Source of the DNA: Devosia aquimaris | Lineage (GTDB): Bacteria > Pseudomonadota > Alphaproteobacteria > Rhizobiales > Devosiaceae | Reading direction: 5' to 3' | DNA length: 64,000 bases | Assembly (NCBI RefSeq): GCF_020169335.1 | Contig: NZ_JAIEZN010000001.1 | Span: 761,426 to 825,425, forward strand | Shown: piece after piece, positions 46,073 to 54,266 of the stretch | Position numbering within the stretch: the first letter of the stretch is position 1 | Layout: each line of letters begins with the position of its first letter | Program-made: the position numbers and the translations under genes | The notes under the pieces: generated by a model | What the model was told of the DNA's origin: nothing | Database searches by the model: none | Seen by the model: only the letters and a program-made list of their open reading frames with translations

Positions 46073-46957
46073 CTAAGCGGCGACGCCCAGATAGTCGCTC
46101 ATGGCCCGTTCTCGCTTCGCCCGGAACCGGAGAACGTTGCGGTCGGCCTGCTGTTCAAGCTCGCGCGCCTCCCGCCTGATGTCGACCCATTCCTCGGACA
46201 GGGCGCCGATAGCCTCAAACACCAAAGCCCTTCCTGCCGCGCTTGCCTGCTTGTCCTTAAAGCCGCGAACCTCACCGATTTCAGTGAAGGTAAGGCCGTC
46301 TAGGCAGGCGTCCTCGAACGCAGCCAGCAAAGGCCGGATGGCTGCCCGCAGGCGCGCCCAAGCACCGCGCATGTCAATTTGCGTGATCAGGGTGGTTTCG
46401 TTGAAGTGCGCGGTGGTCGCGATGTAGCGCTCCCCAGCCGTGCCTTCGCCCTTGTTCGTCGCCTTTGTCGAAATGCCTGGGGTGCGAGCGGTTTCGCGCA
46501 CTTCGTGATAGTCTATTTCTGTCTTGGCTTCGGTCAGCTTGCCGCTGCGAACCTCGATGCGTAAATCATTCTCATTGTCCTCGGATGCCATCTCGACGTC
46601 TTTGCCCTGCAGCGGCGAGGCTGACATCACCGAATAGAGCCCGCGATAAATCTCGCAAATTTCGATATCGGTTTCCTTGCCGCTGCGGCGCAGGGCTTCG
46701 GCCAGCGGCCAGGACAAGGGGGCCTGGTTGTCATTGGCAGCGCGAGCTGGCTTCCATGGCTTGATGCCGGTTCTGGCCTTGCGGGGCGGACATATCGTAA
46801 CAGCGTGCCCTACAGTCAGACGTTCAATCTCGAGCCGCATCGCAGCCTTGTCGGGTGGGATGGCGGTTGGCAGTTCGTCGGCGGTGAAATTCTCGTTCGC
46901 TGGCTTGCCGATAAAGACGGGCGACTCGATAGGCTTCTGAAGTTGGATCACAGTCAT
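46073..46957 (-). CDS. Candidate late-gene regulator
   Basis: 294 residues. Disordered N-terminal third with the alphaproteobacterial KPARAANDNQAPL motif; C-terminal helices include LTFTEIGEVRGFKDKQASAA, which reads like a sigma region-4-type helix-turn-helix. It lies between the replication gene and the late operon terminator, where lambda-type phages keep Q. Function is therefore inferred from position and the HTH-like segment only. Confidence 0.5.
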   Translation of the reverse strand: MTVIQLQKPIESPVFIGKPANENFTADELPTAIPPDKAAMRLEIERLTVGHAVTICPPRKARTGIKPWKPARAANDNQAPLSWPLAEALRRSGKETDIEICEIYRGLYSVMSASPLQGKDVEMASEDNENDLRIEVRSGKLTEAKTEIDYHEVRETARTPGISTKATNKGEGTAGERYIATTAHFNETTLITQIDMRGAWARLRAAIRPLLAAFEDACLDGLTFTEIGEVRGFKDKQASAAGRALVFEAIGALSEEWVDIRREARELEQQADRNVLRFRAKRERAMSDYLGVAA

Positions 46958-47174
46958 GCAGTAGTCCCCTGGTTGAAGTCGGTAGGCACGGCTCCGCCGC
47001 CGGCGCGAAAAGGCGTCGAGGGGCTTTCGGTGATGTTTATGGTTCGGCTCTTGGTGGCCTAGTCAAAGGGTCGCGCGATTCCTCGGATCCGCAAAGACTG
47101 GCGCTTTTCGAATATTGACGAGAATCGGATTTCTGACCTTGCGCACCAAGTGAATCGACCTAAGCGATAGGTCG

Positions 47175-48560
47175 TCATGCAGCTTTGACACGGCGCCAAG
47201 GGGCGTTCGCGTCTGGAACCCAGCGCGGCCCTTTGAGGTCAGGCAATGGCTCTGGCGTGGTCAGCAGCCAGTCGGGAAGCGGATCAACCTCGACGGTCGG
47301 CGCCGCGTCGGGCTCGCCATTGATCAACGCCAGCGCCTCGGCTTCCGTGTGATACTCGAAATCATCACCCATTCCGGTTGCCCAGAACAGGCAACCTACG
47401 AGGTCACTGGGCTGTTCGGGATGACCCATGAACCGCAGCGCGCGCCAGAACCCAGCGAACTCGCTATTGGGCGCTCCGTCGAGAACTTCAGTGGTGAGGT
47501 CGCCCAGCTCAAGATTGAGAAACACCGACTCCCAGTTCCCGCCATCAACGGGGCTGAACTCTAAAGACAGGTCGACCGACATACCGTCGTAAGTATCAAC
47601 GCCGGCAGCTTCAATCTTGAACTTTCTCGGCAAGCTGCCCGGTGGCGAGGTCTTTGTTGGGCTTGTTGGCTTGTGCTCCTTGGCCTTGTACGCAGTCGGG
47701 GGCTCGCACTCATATTCCTCCCGTTCAATCCATTTCTTTAGACTGAAGCGAGGGGCGTCCGGCTTGTTCTGTTCTTCCCATGCCAGACGCCACGCCGTTG
47801 CCGCCTCAATCATCTGGATGACCCGTTCAGGGGTGGGGGCCAGCTTCTCAAATGAAGTACGCGCATCGGCCTTGCGCTGCCTATGGCCGTAAGCCTTCCA
47901 CAGCTTCTCAAAATCTTGCGCCATCCGCGCGGCGGTGGCCTCCAGGCCAACCGCGAGCGGCGCCCAAGGCGTGGCGCAATCATCCAGTCCACCTGTCCCC
48001 GCGTCTGTACGCGGGGCAGGTAGTAGAGTCTTCGTCCCGGTAGAGTGGGACGCAAGAGCCGTTAGCGTCCCGGTAGAGTGGGACAGCTCTGTCCCGGTAG
48101 CGTGGGACGCTAGTTCTACCTCTGCAGTGTCCCGGTAGCGTGGGACGCTACGGGGAAACTCACCCCTTGATGCCAGCTCCAGTACATCCATGGTGGGAAC
48201 ATATCGGGAGGCACTGCGCCCCCTCCCGATGAAGGCTCGCATCAGCCAGCCATTGGCAATCAGCAAGGTGATGGCGCGCTGTATCGCTGACCGGGACGGG
48301 CATACGCCGGACGGCAGGCGCGACTGCATGGTGTTCGCTACATGCCGAACCGAAGCCATGGCATTGCCATGGTCCACCATGTACCACCCGACCAAGAACC
48401 GATATACGACCCGAGCTGTCTCGGTCAGTCGGCCATCGAAATCGACAAGTTGCGCCATGCGAAACTGCGCAACTGGCCCTGTCGCGTTGGTGATGCCGTG
48501 GTTCCAGTAACGCGTGGTGTCGGCTATTTTTTCAGACTGCGTCTGGCCCGCACCGCTCAT
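47175..48560 (-). CDS. Phage replication initiator (lambda O-like layout)
   Basis: 461 residues. N-terminal winged helix (about 30-130; LTETARVVYRFLVGWYMVDH, SRSAIQRAITLLIANGWLMR), then a low-complexity linker (about 138-185) encoded by four DNA iterons, then a C-terminal domain (about 205-265; DFEKLWKAYGHRQRKADART, FSLKKWIEREEYE) of the type seen in O-like initiators, and an acidic tail. Start overlaps the upstream gene by 4 nt. No helicase loader gene is visible next to it. Confidence 0.7.
   Translation of the reverse strand: MSGAGQTQSEKIADTTRYWNHGITNATGPVAQFRMAQLVDFDGRLTETARVVYRFLVGWYMVDHGNAMASVRHVANTMQSRLPSGVCPSRSAIQRAITLLIANGWLMRAFIGRGRSASRYVPTMDVLELASRGEFPRSVPRYRDTAEVELASHATGTELSHSTGTLTALASHSTGTKTLLPAPRTDAGTGGLDDCATPWAPLAVGLEATAARMAQDFEKLWKAYGHRQRKADARTSFEKLAPTPERVIQMIEAATAWRLAWEEQNKPDAPRFSLKKWIEREEYECEPPTAYKAKEHKPTSPTKTSPPGSLPRKFKIEAAGVDTYDGMSVDLSLEFSPVDGGNWESVFLNLELGDLTTEVLDGAPNSEFAGFWRALRFMGHPEQPSDLVGCLFWATGMGDDFEYHTEAEALALINGEPDAAPTVEVDPLPDWLLTTPEPLPDLKGPRWVPDANAPWRRVKAA
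47991..48021. other. Long hairpin next to the iterons
   Basis: CCCCGCGT-CTGT-ACGCGGGG is a perfect 8-bp stem, extended by ACCTG / CAGGT after a one-base bulge: 13 pairs in all. It lies 13 bp from iteron 1 within the initiator gene. Confidence 0.75.
48034..48146. repeat. Four 18-bp iterons: candidate replication origin
   Basis: GTCCCGGTAGAGTGGGAC at 48034-48051 and 48067-48084, and GTCCCGGTAGCGTGGGAC at 48091-48108 and 48129-48146. Each has 5-bp dyad arms (GTCCC / GGGAC). Three are read in one codon frame (SHSTGT/SHATGT in the protein) and the fourth in another (VPRYRD), so selection is on the DNA, not the peptide. Lambda's origin is likewise four 18-bp imperfect palindromes inside gene O. 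Confidence 0.75.
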
Positions 48561-48805
48561 GCCGCCACCTGCAGCGCCTCGATCGCCATTGCAGTGAGCT
48601 TCTCTGCGAGGTCGGGGGAAAACGACGCCGCCAGGTGCTTGCCGGCGTAGGGTGCCTGGACCCGATAGCGCCCGTCGCGCATCCGCAGCACGCGCAACTT
48701 GTAGACACGCACGTCAGGGGTCAGCTCGACGTCAATGAGGCCAATACAAGTGTGGCCGCTTCGGTCGCCTTCTGGCGCGATGGGGTGTGATTGAATAAGT
48801 CGCAT
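48557..48805 (-). CDS. SpoVG-like small protein
   Basis: 82 residues, ribosome site ACGGAGATAC. A beta-rich pattern GLIDVELTPDVRVYKLRVLR, GRYRVQAPYAGKHLAASFSP, LAEKLTAMAIEAL resembles SpoVG-type proteins common in alphaproteobacterial prophages. Similarity is weak, so the name is tentative. Coupled to the initiator gene by 4 nt. Confidence 0.5.
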   Translation of the reverse strand: MRLIQSHPIAPEGDRSGHTCIGLIDVELTPDVRVYKLRVLRMRDGRYRVQAPYAGKHLAASFSPDLAEKLTAMAIEALQVAA

Positions 48806-48971
48806 CTTGTATCTCCGTTAGCGCCCGTCTGGGCGTGCAAAGTTGAGCGTCCGCGTAGGTGCGGGCGCTGGTGGTCGGTGTTGCGGTGTGGGTGGCTAGG
48901 CGTCGGGCGGAGAAGGGATGGTTTGCGCCTTGAGGGTGGCCCGGCGCCTATTGCTCAGCAGCTTCTGCTGC

Positions 48972-49178
48972 TCACGCAGCGCGTGCTGCGATCCGGGCGT
49001 CGATCCAGGCGTCGACCTCTGAGCGAACGAAGGCGATGCGGCGTTCACCCAGGCGGACCGGCGTTGGAAAATGTCCTTCGGCGGCCATCAGTGTAAGAAG
49101 TGGGCGCGACAACGAAGTGGCAAGTGCCGCCTCCTTGGGCGCCATTAGCCGCGGACCATTGTCGTTATCAGCCTTCAT
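48972..49178 (-). CDS. AlpA-like regulator/excisionase
   Basis: 68 residues from MKADNDNGPRLMAPKEAALA with a perfect AGGAGG 6 nt upstream; the longer frame is not used. PKEAALATSLSRPLLTLMAA, PVRLGERRIAFVRSEVDAWI is the AlpA winged-helix family. Opens the early minus-strand operon of the element. Confidence 0.85.
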   Translation of the reverse strand: MKADNDNGPRLMAPKEAALATSLSRPLLTLMAAEGHFPTPVRLGERRIAFVRSEVDAWIDARIAARAA

Positions 49179-49300
49179 AATATTCCTCCTGTGATATGCC
49201 ATAACGCATAATAGCGCGTTACACATTTATGTCAATAGCTGTATTGCGCGCATTTATTATTTGTGCGACTACCGGGCGTTGAACGAGCCAGGACCGCAGA

Positions 49301-49867
49301 ATGGCAACCCAAAAAGAACTAGTCGCCTGCGTGGCGCGCCACATGGGCGTTAGTATCGATACGGTGACTGTCATTGATCGACACTTGGCCGAGGCCGGTT
49401 TGCGGACGAGGGCTCTGCGGGGCAGGGGCATGACCCCAATGACCTATAACGATGCAGCCAATCTGATCATTGCCACCGCATGGGATGCAAACCCAAAGGA
49501 TGCGGTTGATTTGGTGCTGTCTTACGGTGATTTGACTGCGCGCAGAGTGAGGGAGGAGGGTGTAGACGCCGTGATGTTGGGCCAGACCTTCGGCAAAGCG
49601 CTGGCTGAAATGGTCGAAAGCGTTGCCGCACAGAGGGTGGATTTCAGCGCATCCGATCGGGATCCAAACCACAAAGCAACGACAGTGTATCTCTACGGAC
49701 CGACGCCGCGAGCCGAGATACGACTACAGTTGGCCGATCGAGTGTTGACCTTTGAGTACGGACCAATGTTCGACGGCAGCCTTGGCGACCTTCGGCGCAC
49801 CGTCCAGTTCACTCAAGTAACCCTGGGCTTTGTAGGTGAGGCAATCGCGGATGGCTTCTCTAGATAG
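49301..49867 (+). CDS. HTH-containing phage protein (paralogue 2)
   Basis: 188 residues, plus strand. MATQKELVACVARHMGVSID, DRHLAEAGLRTRALRGRG is an HTH-like N-terminus; DAANLIIATAWDANPKDAVD aligns with the same region of 45218-45760. Divergent from the AlpA gene and overlapping the integrase end by 55 bp tail to tail. Possibly a regulator of the early region. Confidence 0.65.
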   Translation: MATQKELVACVARHMGVSIDTVTVIDRHLAEAGLRTRALRGRGMTPMTYNDAANLIIATAWDANPKDAVDLVLSYGDLTARRVREEGVDAVMLGQTFGKALAEMVESVAAQRVDFSASDRDPNHKATTVYLYGPTPRAEIRLQLADRVLTFEYGPMFDGSLGDLRRTVQFTQVTLGFVGEAIADGFSR

Positions 49868-50997
49868 GCAGCCCACTCGTTCATCAGCATGGCGCGTTTC
49901 GCCAGTGCATTTCCGCGCCTGTATGCGGCCTCTGCCTTGTCCTTGATAACGTGCGCGAGCGCATGCTCCATAACCTCGCGCGGATAGCCGGTCACATCGC
50001 CCGCCCAATCTCTAAAGCTCGAGCGGAGGCCGTGTAGCGTGGCTTTGGTGTCGCCGCCTCGGCGTAGCGCCTTCGTCATGGCAGTATCTGAAATGGGGCG
50101 CCCTGCCTTGTCGCCCTCAAAGATCAGATCAGATGTCGCAATCTGCTTTTGGGCGTCCAGAATTGCCATGGCGCGATCGGATAGGGGGACGTCATGGTCG
50201 CGACCCGCTTTCATGCGTTCGCCAGGAATGTTCCAGACGCGCAAGTCGAAGTCGATTTCCGCCCAGGTTGCATTCCGAACTTCACCGGAGCGAGCGGCAG
50301 TCAAAGCAGCAAATTCTACGGCGCGCGCGGCGACACCGGACGCGCCGCGCAAGTGGCCGACGATGGCCGGCATATCTTTATACGCAGCCGCGGCGTGGTG
50401 CCCTCTTGTGAGCTTCTTGCGCGCTGGCAGTAGCTCTTTCAGTCCGCCTCGCCAGTCCGCTGGGTTGTCGCCAACGAAAAGGCCGCGCGCCTTCGCATGA
50501 TCCATCACCGCCGCGATCCGCATGCGTGTACGGTCTGCCGTTTCTGGAATGGTCGACCAAATCGGCTTCAAAGTTTCCACGACATCGTCGCGCGTAATTT
50601 GGCCAATTGGCGTCTTGTGCAGGGGCCTTGCGTACACGTCCAGTGTCATGCGCCATTGCGCCTTGTGCTTTTCGTTCTTGAAGCTCGCCATCTTGACTGC
50701 GATGACGTCCTCCATCACTTCAGCGAATGTCTTCTTGGAATGTATGTCCTCCCCAGATGCCAGCCGTTGCCGTATCGCTTCGGCCTTCTCACGGGCGAGC
50801 GCTAGCGATACTGGCGCGGTACCCTGGCCATAGCCTCCCAGCGCAAGCTCTGTGCGCTTGCCGGCTCTGCGGAAAATGAACAGCCATTGCTTCGAGCCAC
50901 CCGTGCGAACTCGCAGATACAGTCCGTCCCCATCCGACGTTATACCGGGCGCCTTGAGAGCCCTGATCTTAGTTTCGGTGAGTTTGTTGCGCGCCAT
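49813..50997 (-). CDS. Tyrosine integrase (P4/DUF4102 type)
   Basis: Site-specific recombinase that inserts and excises the element at tRNA-Ser. 394 residues from MARNKLTETKIRALKAPGIT. DUF4102 arm-binding domain (about 1-85; DGLYLRVRTGGSKQWLFIFR), SAM-like core-binding domain, and catalytic domain with Arg in TAARSGEVRNATW, HGLRSSFRDWAGD, a later His and the Tyr nucleophile in AEAAYRRGNALAKR. It starts about 100 bp from attR. Confidence 0.93.
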   Translation of the reverse strand: MARNKLTETKIRALKAPGITSDGDGLYLRVRTGGSKQWLFIFRRAGKRTELALGGYGQGTAPVSLALAREKAEAIRQRLASGEDIHSKKTFAEVMEDVIAVKMASFKNEKHKAQWRMTLDVYARPLHKTPIGQITRDDVVETLKPIWSTIPETADRTRMRIAAVMDHAKARGLFVGDNPADWRGGLKELLPARKKLTRGHHAAAAYKDMPAIVGHLRGASGVAARAVEFAALTAARSGEVRNATWAEIDFDLRVWNIPGERMKAGRDHDVPLSDRAMAILDAQKQIATSDLIFEGDKAGRPISDTAMTKALRRGGDTKATLHGLRSSFRDWAGDVTGYPREVMEHALAHVIKDKAEAAYRRGNALAKRAMLMNEWAAYLEKPSAIASPTKPRVT

Positions 50998-51382
50998 GTG
51001 GAATCCCGATGCCATAACTCAAGCATCGAAAATGGAGCAAATACGGAAAATAGCAAGGCGAGGCGTCAGCAATTTCAATACTTTACGGGAAACGGCGGGC
51101 ATCCTCTCCGCCATTTTGCGCTGGCAACCAGTTGACGCCATCAATTTTCGAATCTGCGGCGCAAGGGCTTCCCACTCAAAGTCCAACTCATTTTCAGATT
51201 GAGCCATCGAAGACGCTACCACCGCCTCTGCATCCAATTGATGTAATTTGGTGTTGTGGAATGCCTAGACCTCACCAATTCTGCGTCCCAGAAGCGTTGG
51301 TGGGAGCTTGGTATTGCTCTGATCACCACTGCTATTGCACAAACTAATTAGCTTGAAGAGAGATAAGTCTCCAAACCGAGAA
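50998..51382. other. Integrase upstream region, attR and spacer
   Basis: About 385 bp. It holds the integrase promoter region and the attR core; to the right of attR about 270 bp of AT-richer DNA has no gene with coding features. Confidence 0.45.
51100..51115 (+). repeat. attR core
   Basis: Exact 16-bp copy of the tRNA-Ser 3' end (33797-33812). Bases on both sides differ, so this is the limit of identity. Confidence 0.88.
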
Positions 51383-51385
51383 GTG

Positions 51386-52861
51386 GTGCTAGACAGCGTG
51401 GCGGACTACAAAGAGCTGTTGCGCCGGGCCATTTCCGCGCTGCCGCAGAATAATGGCGCCGCCCGCCGGGCGGTCTACGAGAAAGCACGTTCCGCGCTGG
51501 TTGGTCAGTTGCGTGCGATCACGCCCCCATTGTCCGCGCGCGACATTACCCAGCACAGGCTTCAGCTCGAGGATTGCATTCGCGAGGTTGAGCAGGAAGC
51601 CAGCGAGGCTGTTATTCGTCTTGCCCAGAATAAGCAAAGCCAGGATGGCGACGACCTGATTGCCACGCTGGCAGCGCTGATGGCGGAGGAAAACAAAAGA
51701 GCCCCCGCTGCTGACCTGCGTGAGGTGGATATCGACGCAGACACAGTGGGTGCTGATTTGGCAATCGAAAGAGCAATAGAGGCTCTTGATCAAGAAGCAC
51801 GAAGTGCAGCGGCCATAGGTGACGCGAGCACCGGCTCTGTTGACCCGCCAGCATATGACGAAAGCAAAGCAAACATCGCAGCTGGTCCGGTTTCTGCCGT
51901 GAAGGTGGGGCGAGTCACTGTGGCGCCGCAGGCTGAACGACCTGTGGCGATCGTGCCGCCCCCCAACGCTGGTGTTCCAGCACAGAGCCGAGCGGTAACG
52001 GTCTTTCGGGTAACCACCAGCGGAATCGATGTTGGTGACCGAAAGATCTTTGAGACCCTGCTAGATACTCCGGAACAACGAGAGGCATATGAATCGCTTC
52101 GCGTGGAGGCTTTGACGCTTGTGGCGGCCAGCAAGAATATGCTGGGTGATGCTGAAAAGCCCCTTAGCTCGTTCGTTGCAGCGCTACCGACGGACATTGG
52201 CGACGCACGCGTGTTCGGCCTTTGGCGAGCAGGGAATAAGTTGCGACGGCTCTACAGGGCCCACTTGGCGGTAGTGAACCATCCGGACGGACATCCCGCC
52301 GTACTTGACGCGGCGGTCGCTGAAATGTTGGGCGCACTTTGTGACGAGTTCAATAACTTAGCGGCTACAGACCCAGGACTCCGTCAGCGGGATTTGTGGC
52401 GAGTACAGCCGGAAAGAGAATCTGCGGCAAACCAAGAGTTTCAGTCTACGAACAGAATCGTGGAGCAAGTCGTAGAAGCCAATATTGCTGCCCCGGAAGC
52501 CTTGGCCGAGATTGCTGCGGATGAGTTGCCTAGGGAAATACAACAGGCGCCAGATGTCGTGATCCCTGAAGTGGATCTGGTTAACCAAGTCCGAAGAAAT
52601 TTCTTCGCTGCGCTAATTCAAGGGGCCTTTGACTATGCCAAGAGGGCAGCGCTGGCTGGAAAGAGCGAAGTTGCACATGCATCCCGTCAAATTGCAGACG
52701 GCTTTTACTCCAATGTCGGAACGGGCGCTGGCATAGTCATGATGGGTCTTGTAGTCGCGAACAACGTTGCTTTACGGTCTTACGCTGCAACTATTCTAAA
52801 CTCCCCACAGGCGGTCGCTGCTATCGATTGGATTGTTAGGATATTTGGTGCGGCAACATGA
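51386..52861 (+). CDS. Large protein with a modular alphaproteobacterial N-terminal domain
   Basis: About 490 residues; start uncertain (GTG at 51386 or TTG at 51353 or 51335; none has a strong ribosome site). N-terminal VADYKELLRRAISALPQNNG, AARRAVYEKARSALVGQL, then LQLEDCIREVEQEA is a module I recognise at the N-terminus of varied rhizobial proteins. An acidic, Pro/Ala-rich linker follows, then a helical C-terminal half and a possible membrane segment (GIVMMGLVVANNVAL). Codons are more AT-rich than the core genome. Function unknown. Confidence 0.65.
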   Translation: MLDSVADYKELLRRAISALPQNNGAARRAVYEKARSALVGQLRAITPPLSARDITQHRLQLEDCIREVEQEASEAVIRLAQNKQSQDGDDLIATLAALMAEENKRAPAADLREVDIDADTVGADLAIERAIEALDQEARSAAAIGDASTGSVDPPAYDESKANIAAGPVSAVKVGRVTVAPQAERPVAIVPPPNAGVPAQSRAVTVFRVTTSGIDVGDRKIFETLLDTPEQREAYESLRVEALTLVAASKNMLGDAEKPLSSFVAALPTDIGDARVFGLWRAGNKLRRLYRAHLAVVNHPDGHPAVLDAAVAEMLGALCDEFNNLAATDPGLRQRDLWRVQPERESAANQEFQSTNRIVEQVVEANIAAPEALAEIAADELPREIQQAPDVVIPEVDLVNQVRRNFFAALIQGAFDYAKRAALAGKSEVAHASRQIADGFYSNVGTGAGIVMMGLVVANNVALRSYAATILNSPQAVAAIDWIVRIFGAAT

Positions 52862-53000
52862 GCTTTGAGCGGCCCTAGTGTCGGGCGGCAGCTAGAGTTG
52901 TCAGTGGTGCTATTGATTTAACTTGAAAGCCCTCCTCCCATCCTGCCCAACTCCAAGCCGCGCGTTCCTAGCACAATGATCCTCTCCACTAGGCCTTATG

Positions 53001-53279
53001 CTAATCAACCTCTCGCGCAGCGCGAGCGCTGTGGAATATGCGCCCAATCACCACGGTCTCGTCCATGACGCGATAGAAAATGATGTGTTTGCCGTGGGGG
53101 AAGTGGCGCGTCTGTCCCGCATAGACGCGCCCGATCTCTGGATGATCGGCAATCAATGCAAAGACGACGTCAAGTTCGCGCAGGTATTTTTCGGCCTGGC
53201 GGGTGCCGAAGCTGCGCACGGTATAGCGATAGATGTCTTTGAGATCGCTTTCGGCGCGCTGGGTGAGCCTATGACGCAT
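53001..53279 (-). CDS. ParE/RelE-type toxin
   Basis: 92 residues from MRHRLTQRAESDLKDIYRYT; GTRQAEKYLRELDVVFALIA, PEIGRVYAG and HIIFYRVMDETVVIGRIFHS complete the ParE fold. ParE toxins act on gyrase. Overlaps its antitoxin gene by 11 bp. Confidence 0.9.
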   Translation of the reverse strand: MRHRLTQRAESDLKDIYRYTVRSFGTRQAEKYLRELDVVFALIADHPEIGRVYAGQTRHFPHGKHIIFYRVMDETVVIGRIFHSARAAREVD

Positions 53280-53478
53280 GCCTGGAGGCGTCGCGGGTTT
53301 CGCGGATAATGTCGTCAATAGACTTTTCAGAGATCGGGCTATCAAACCCTTCTTCGATCGCCGCTAGGATCGCCTTGCGCTTGTCAGCCGGCGACAAGGC
53401 ATCGAACGCTGCCCGCTGTTCCGGCGATGGCGCGGCCCACGGGTAGAAATCGATGCTGATGCTCTCAAGTGTATCCAT
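53269..53478 (-). CDS. Antitoxin of the ParE pair
   Basis: 69 residues, acidic: EQRAAFDALSPADKRKAILA, then SISEKSIDDIIRE-like C-terminus that would wrap the toxin. No clear ribbon-helix-helix; the assignment rests on overlap with the toxin gene, size and order. Confidence 0.75.
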   Translation of the reverse strand: MDTLESISIDFYPWAAPSPEQRAAFDALSPADKRKAILAAIEEGFDSPISEKSIDDIIRETRDASRHAS

Positions 53479-53581
53479 CTCCTCAATCTAGCATTATGGT
53501 TGCTCGATTGCCAGAAATTCCGGCCACGAGGTAGGTCCCAACCAGCACAAGGCGCCGCCCAGCATCGATCCGCTTTGTTCT

Positions 53582-53800
53582 CCCCAAACACACCAATGGC
53601 GGCCACCAGGGCCGCCATGTGCATATGTCATCGCTCTGATCCGTCGCCGACCAGCCCTCAGCCGGTCACCACAACTGCCACGTTCCAGCCTTCGGGCAGC
53701 TTTTCGGGGCGGCTGATGACTAGGTCGTCGAGCACCAGGCCCGCAATGGCGAGGGCAAAGAGGCCCGGGATGCCGCCGGGATAGGGGGCCAGGCCCGCAA
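53582..53800. repeat. Duplicated pectinase 3' end, copy A
   Basis: About 219 bp, nearly the same as 54912-55129: both contain the stem-loop ATGGCGGCC / GGCCGCCAT and the last 50 or so codons of the GH28 gene. Most bases agree; differences are scattered single changes and one 1-base indel. Confidence 0.88.
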
Positions 53801-53846
53801 CGCCGCGGCTGGCGCCGGTGACGATGACCGGGCGGGACTCAGCCAT
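53658..53846 (-). pseudogene. Chimeric ORF: SDR start fused to pectinase tail
   Basis: 62 codons, still open. Residues 1-16 (MAESRPVIVTGASRGV) are the N-terminus of a short-chain dehydrogenase, with the TGASRG cofactor motif. From about residue 17 (AGLAPYPGGIPGLFALAIAG) it is the C-terminus of the GH28 protein. Its ATG overlaps the darcynin stop by 8 bp, as in a normal operon. The rest of the SDR gene is missing, so it cannot be an enzyme. Confidence 0.8.
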
Positions 53847-54180
53847 GGTGCGTCTCCGCCTCGTAGGCCTGCCACCCGTCTTCGATCGCCGGCAGGATGG
53901 CGACGAGTTCGAAAAAAGGCTGGGCGAACAGGGCGGTGTCGCGCAGGCGTTCGATGGTGTGGTTGAGCGCGCGGGGGGAGGGCACGCTGAGCATCCAGAT
54001 ATCGGAACACATGGCCGAAAAGGCTTCGCAGTCAAACTGGCGCAAGGTGACGTCGGGTTCGATCGGAGCCGCAGTGGCGCCGATGCTGCGCCGCTCGGCG
54101 TGCGGCAGGGCGAGCCAGGCGGGCAGGGCCCGCACGAGGATGAAGACGGTGAGGGCCTGGTTCTTGTCAGTCTGTGCCAT
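53839..54180 (-). CDS. Darcynin-family protein
   Basis: 113 residues behind GAAAGG. ALTVFILVRALPAWLALPHA, LRQFDCEAFSAMCSDIWML, FFELVAILPAIEDGW follow the darcynin pattern, a ferredoxin-like small fold. Role unknown. Divergent from a TetR regulator that likely controls it. Confidence 0.75.
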   Translation of the reverse strand: MAQTDKNQALTVFILVRALPAWLALPHAERRSIGATAAPIEPDVTLRQFDCEAFSAMCSDIWMLSVPSPRALNHTIERLRDTALFAQPFFELVAILPAIEDGWQAYEAETHHG

Positions 54181-54204
54181 GGATGGAGCCTTTCAGTGCT
54201 TGCT

Positions 54205-54218
54205 GTTGCGGCGACAAC
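54205..54218. promoter_or_regulatory. Candidate TetR operator
   Basis: GTTGCGGCGACAAC, arms GTTG / CAAC, in the 86-bp divergent spacer between darcynin and tetR. Imperfect centre; low certainty. Confidence 0.3.
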
Positions 54219-54266
54219 GCCTACAATCGAGCAATCACTCGGTTTTCCAACTCGCATAGGCGTGCC

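Larger units (their letters stand above)
33797..51115. mobile_element. Integrated phage-like element at tRNA-Ser (17.3 kb)
   Basis: Bounded by the 16-bp direct repeat CATCCTCTCCGCCATT: one copy is the 3' end of tRNA-Ser, the other lies about 100 bp upstream of a tyrosine integrase. Inside are phage genes in the expected order on the minus strand (integrase, AlpA-like, replication, head, tail, fibre), regulators on the plus strand at the tRNA end, and a cargo block. No large terminase, portal, major capsid, holin or endolysin gene is visible, so it cannot form a full virion alone. It is either a prophage remnant or a satellite that uses a helper phage. Confidence 0.88.

Noticed and set aside
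48001..48150. CRISPR-like repeat array
   Set aside because: Repeats are 18 bp with uneven 6-20 bp gaps inside a coding frame; no leader and no cas genes. They fit origin iterons instead.
52978..52993. Possible third att copy (ATCCTCTCC...)
   Set aside because: Only about 9-10 bases agree with the 16-bp core and the rest diverges, within chance in this base composition. The element end at 51115 is better supported by the exact match beside the integrase.
53364..53624. Minus-strand ORF starting MHMAALVAAIGVFG, and its counterpart at 54772-54960
   Set aside because: The shared start is only the stem-loop of the duplicated pectinase end read as codons; downstream residues differ completely and overlap other genes.
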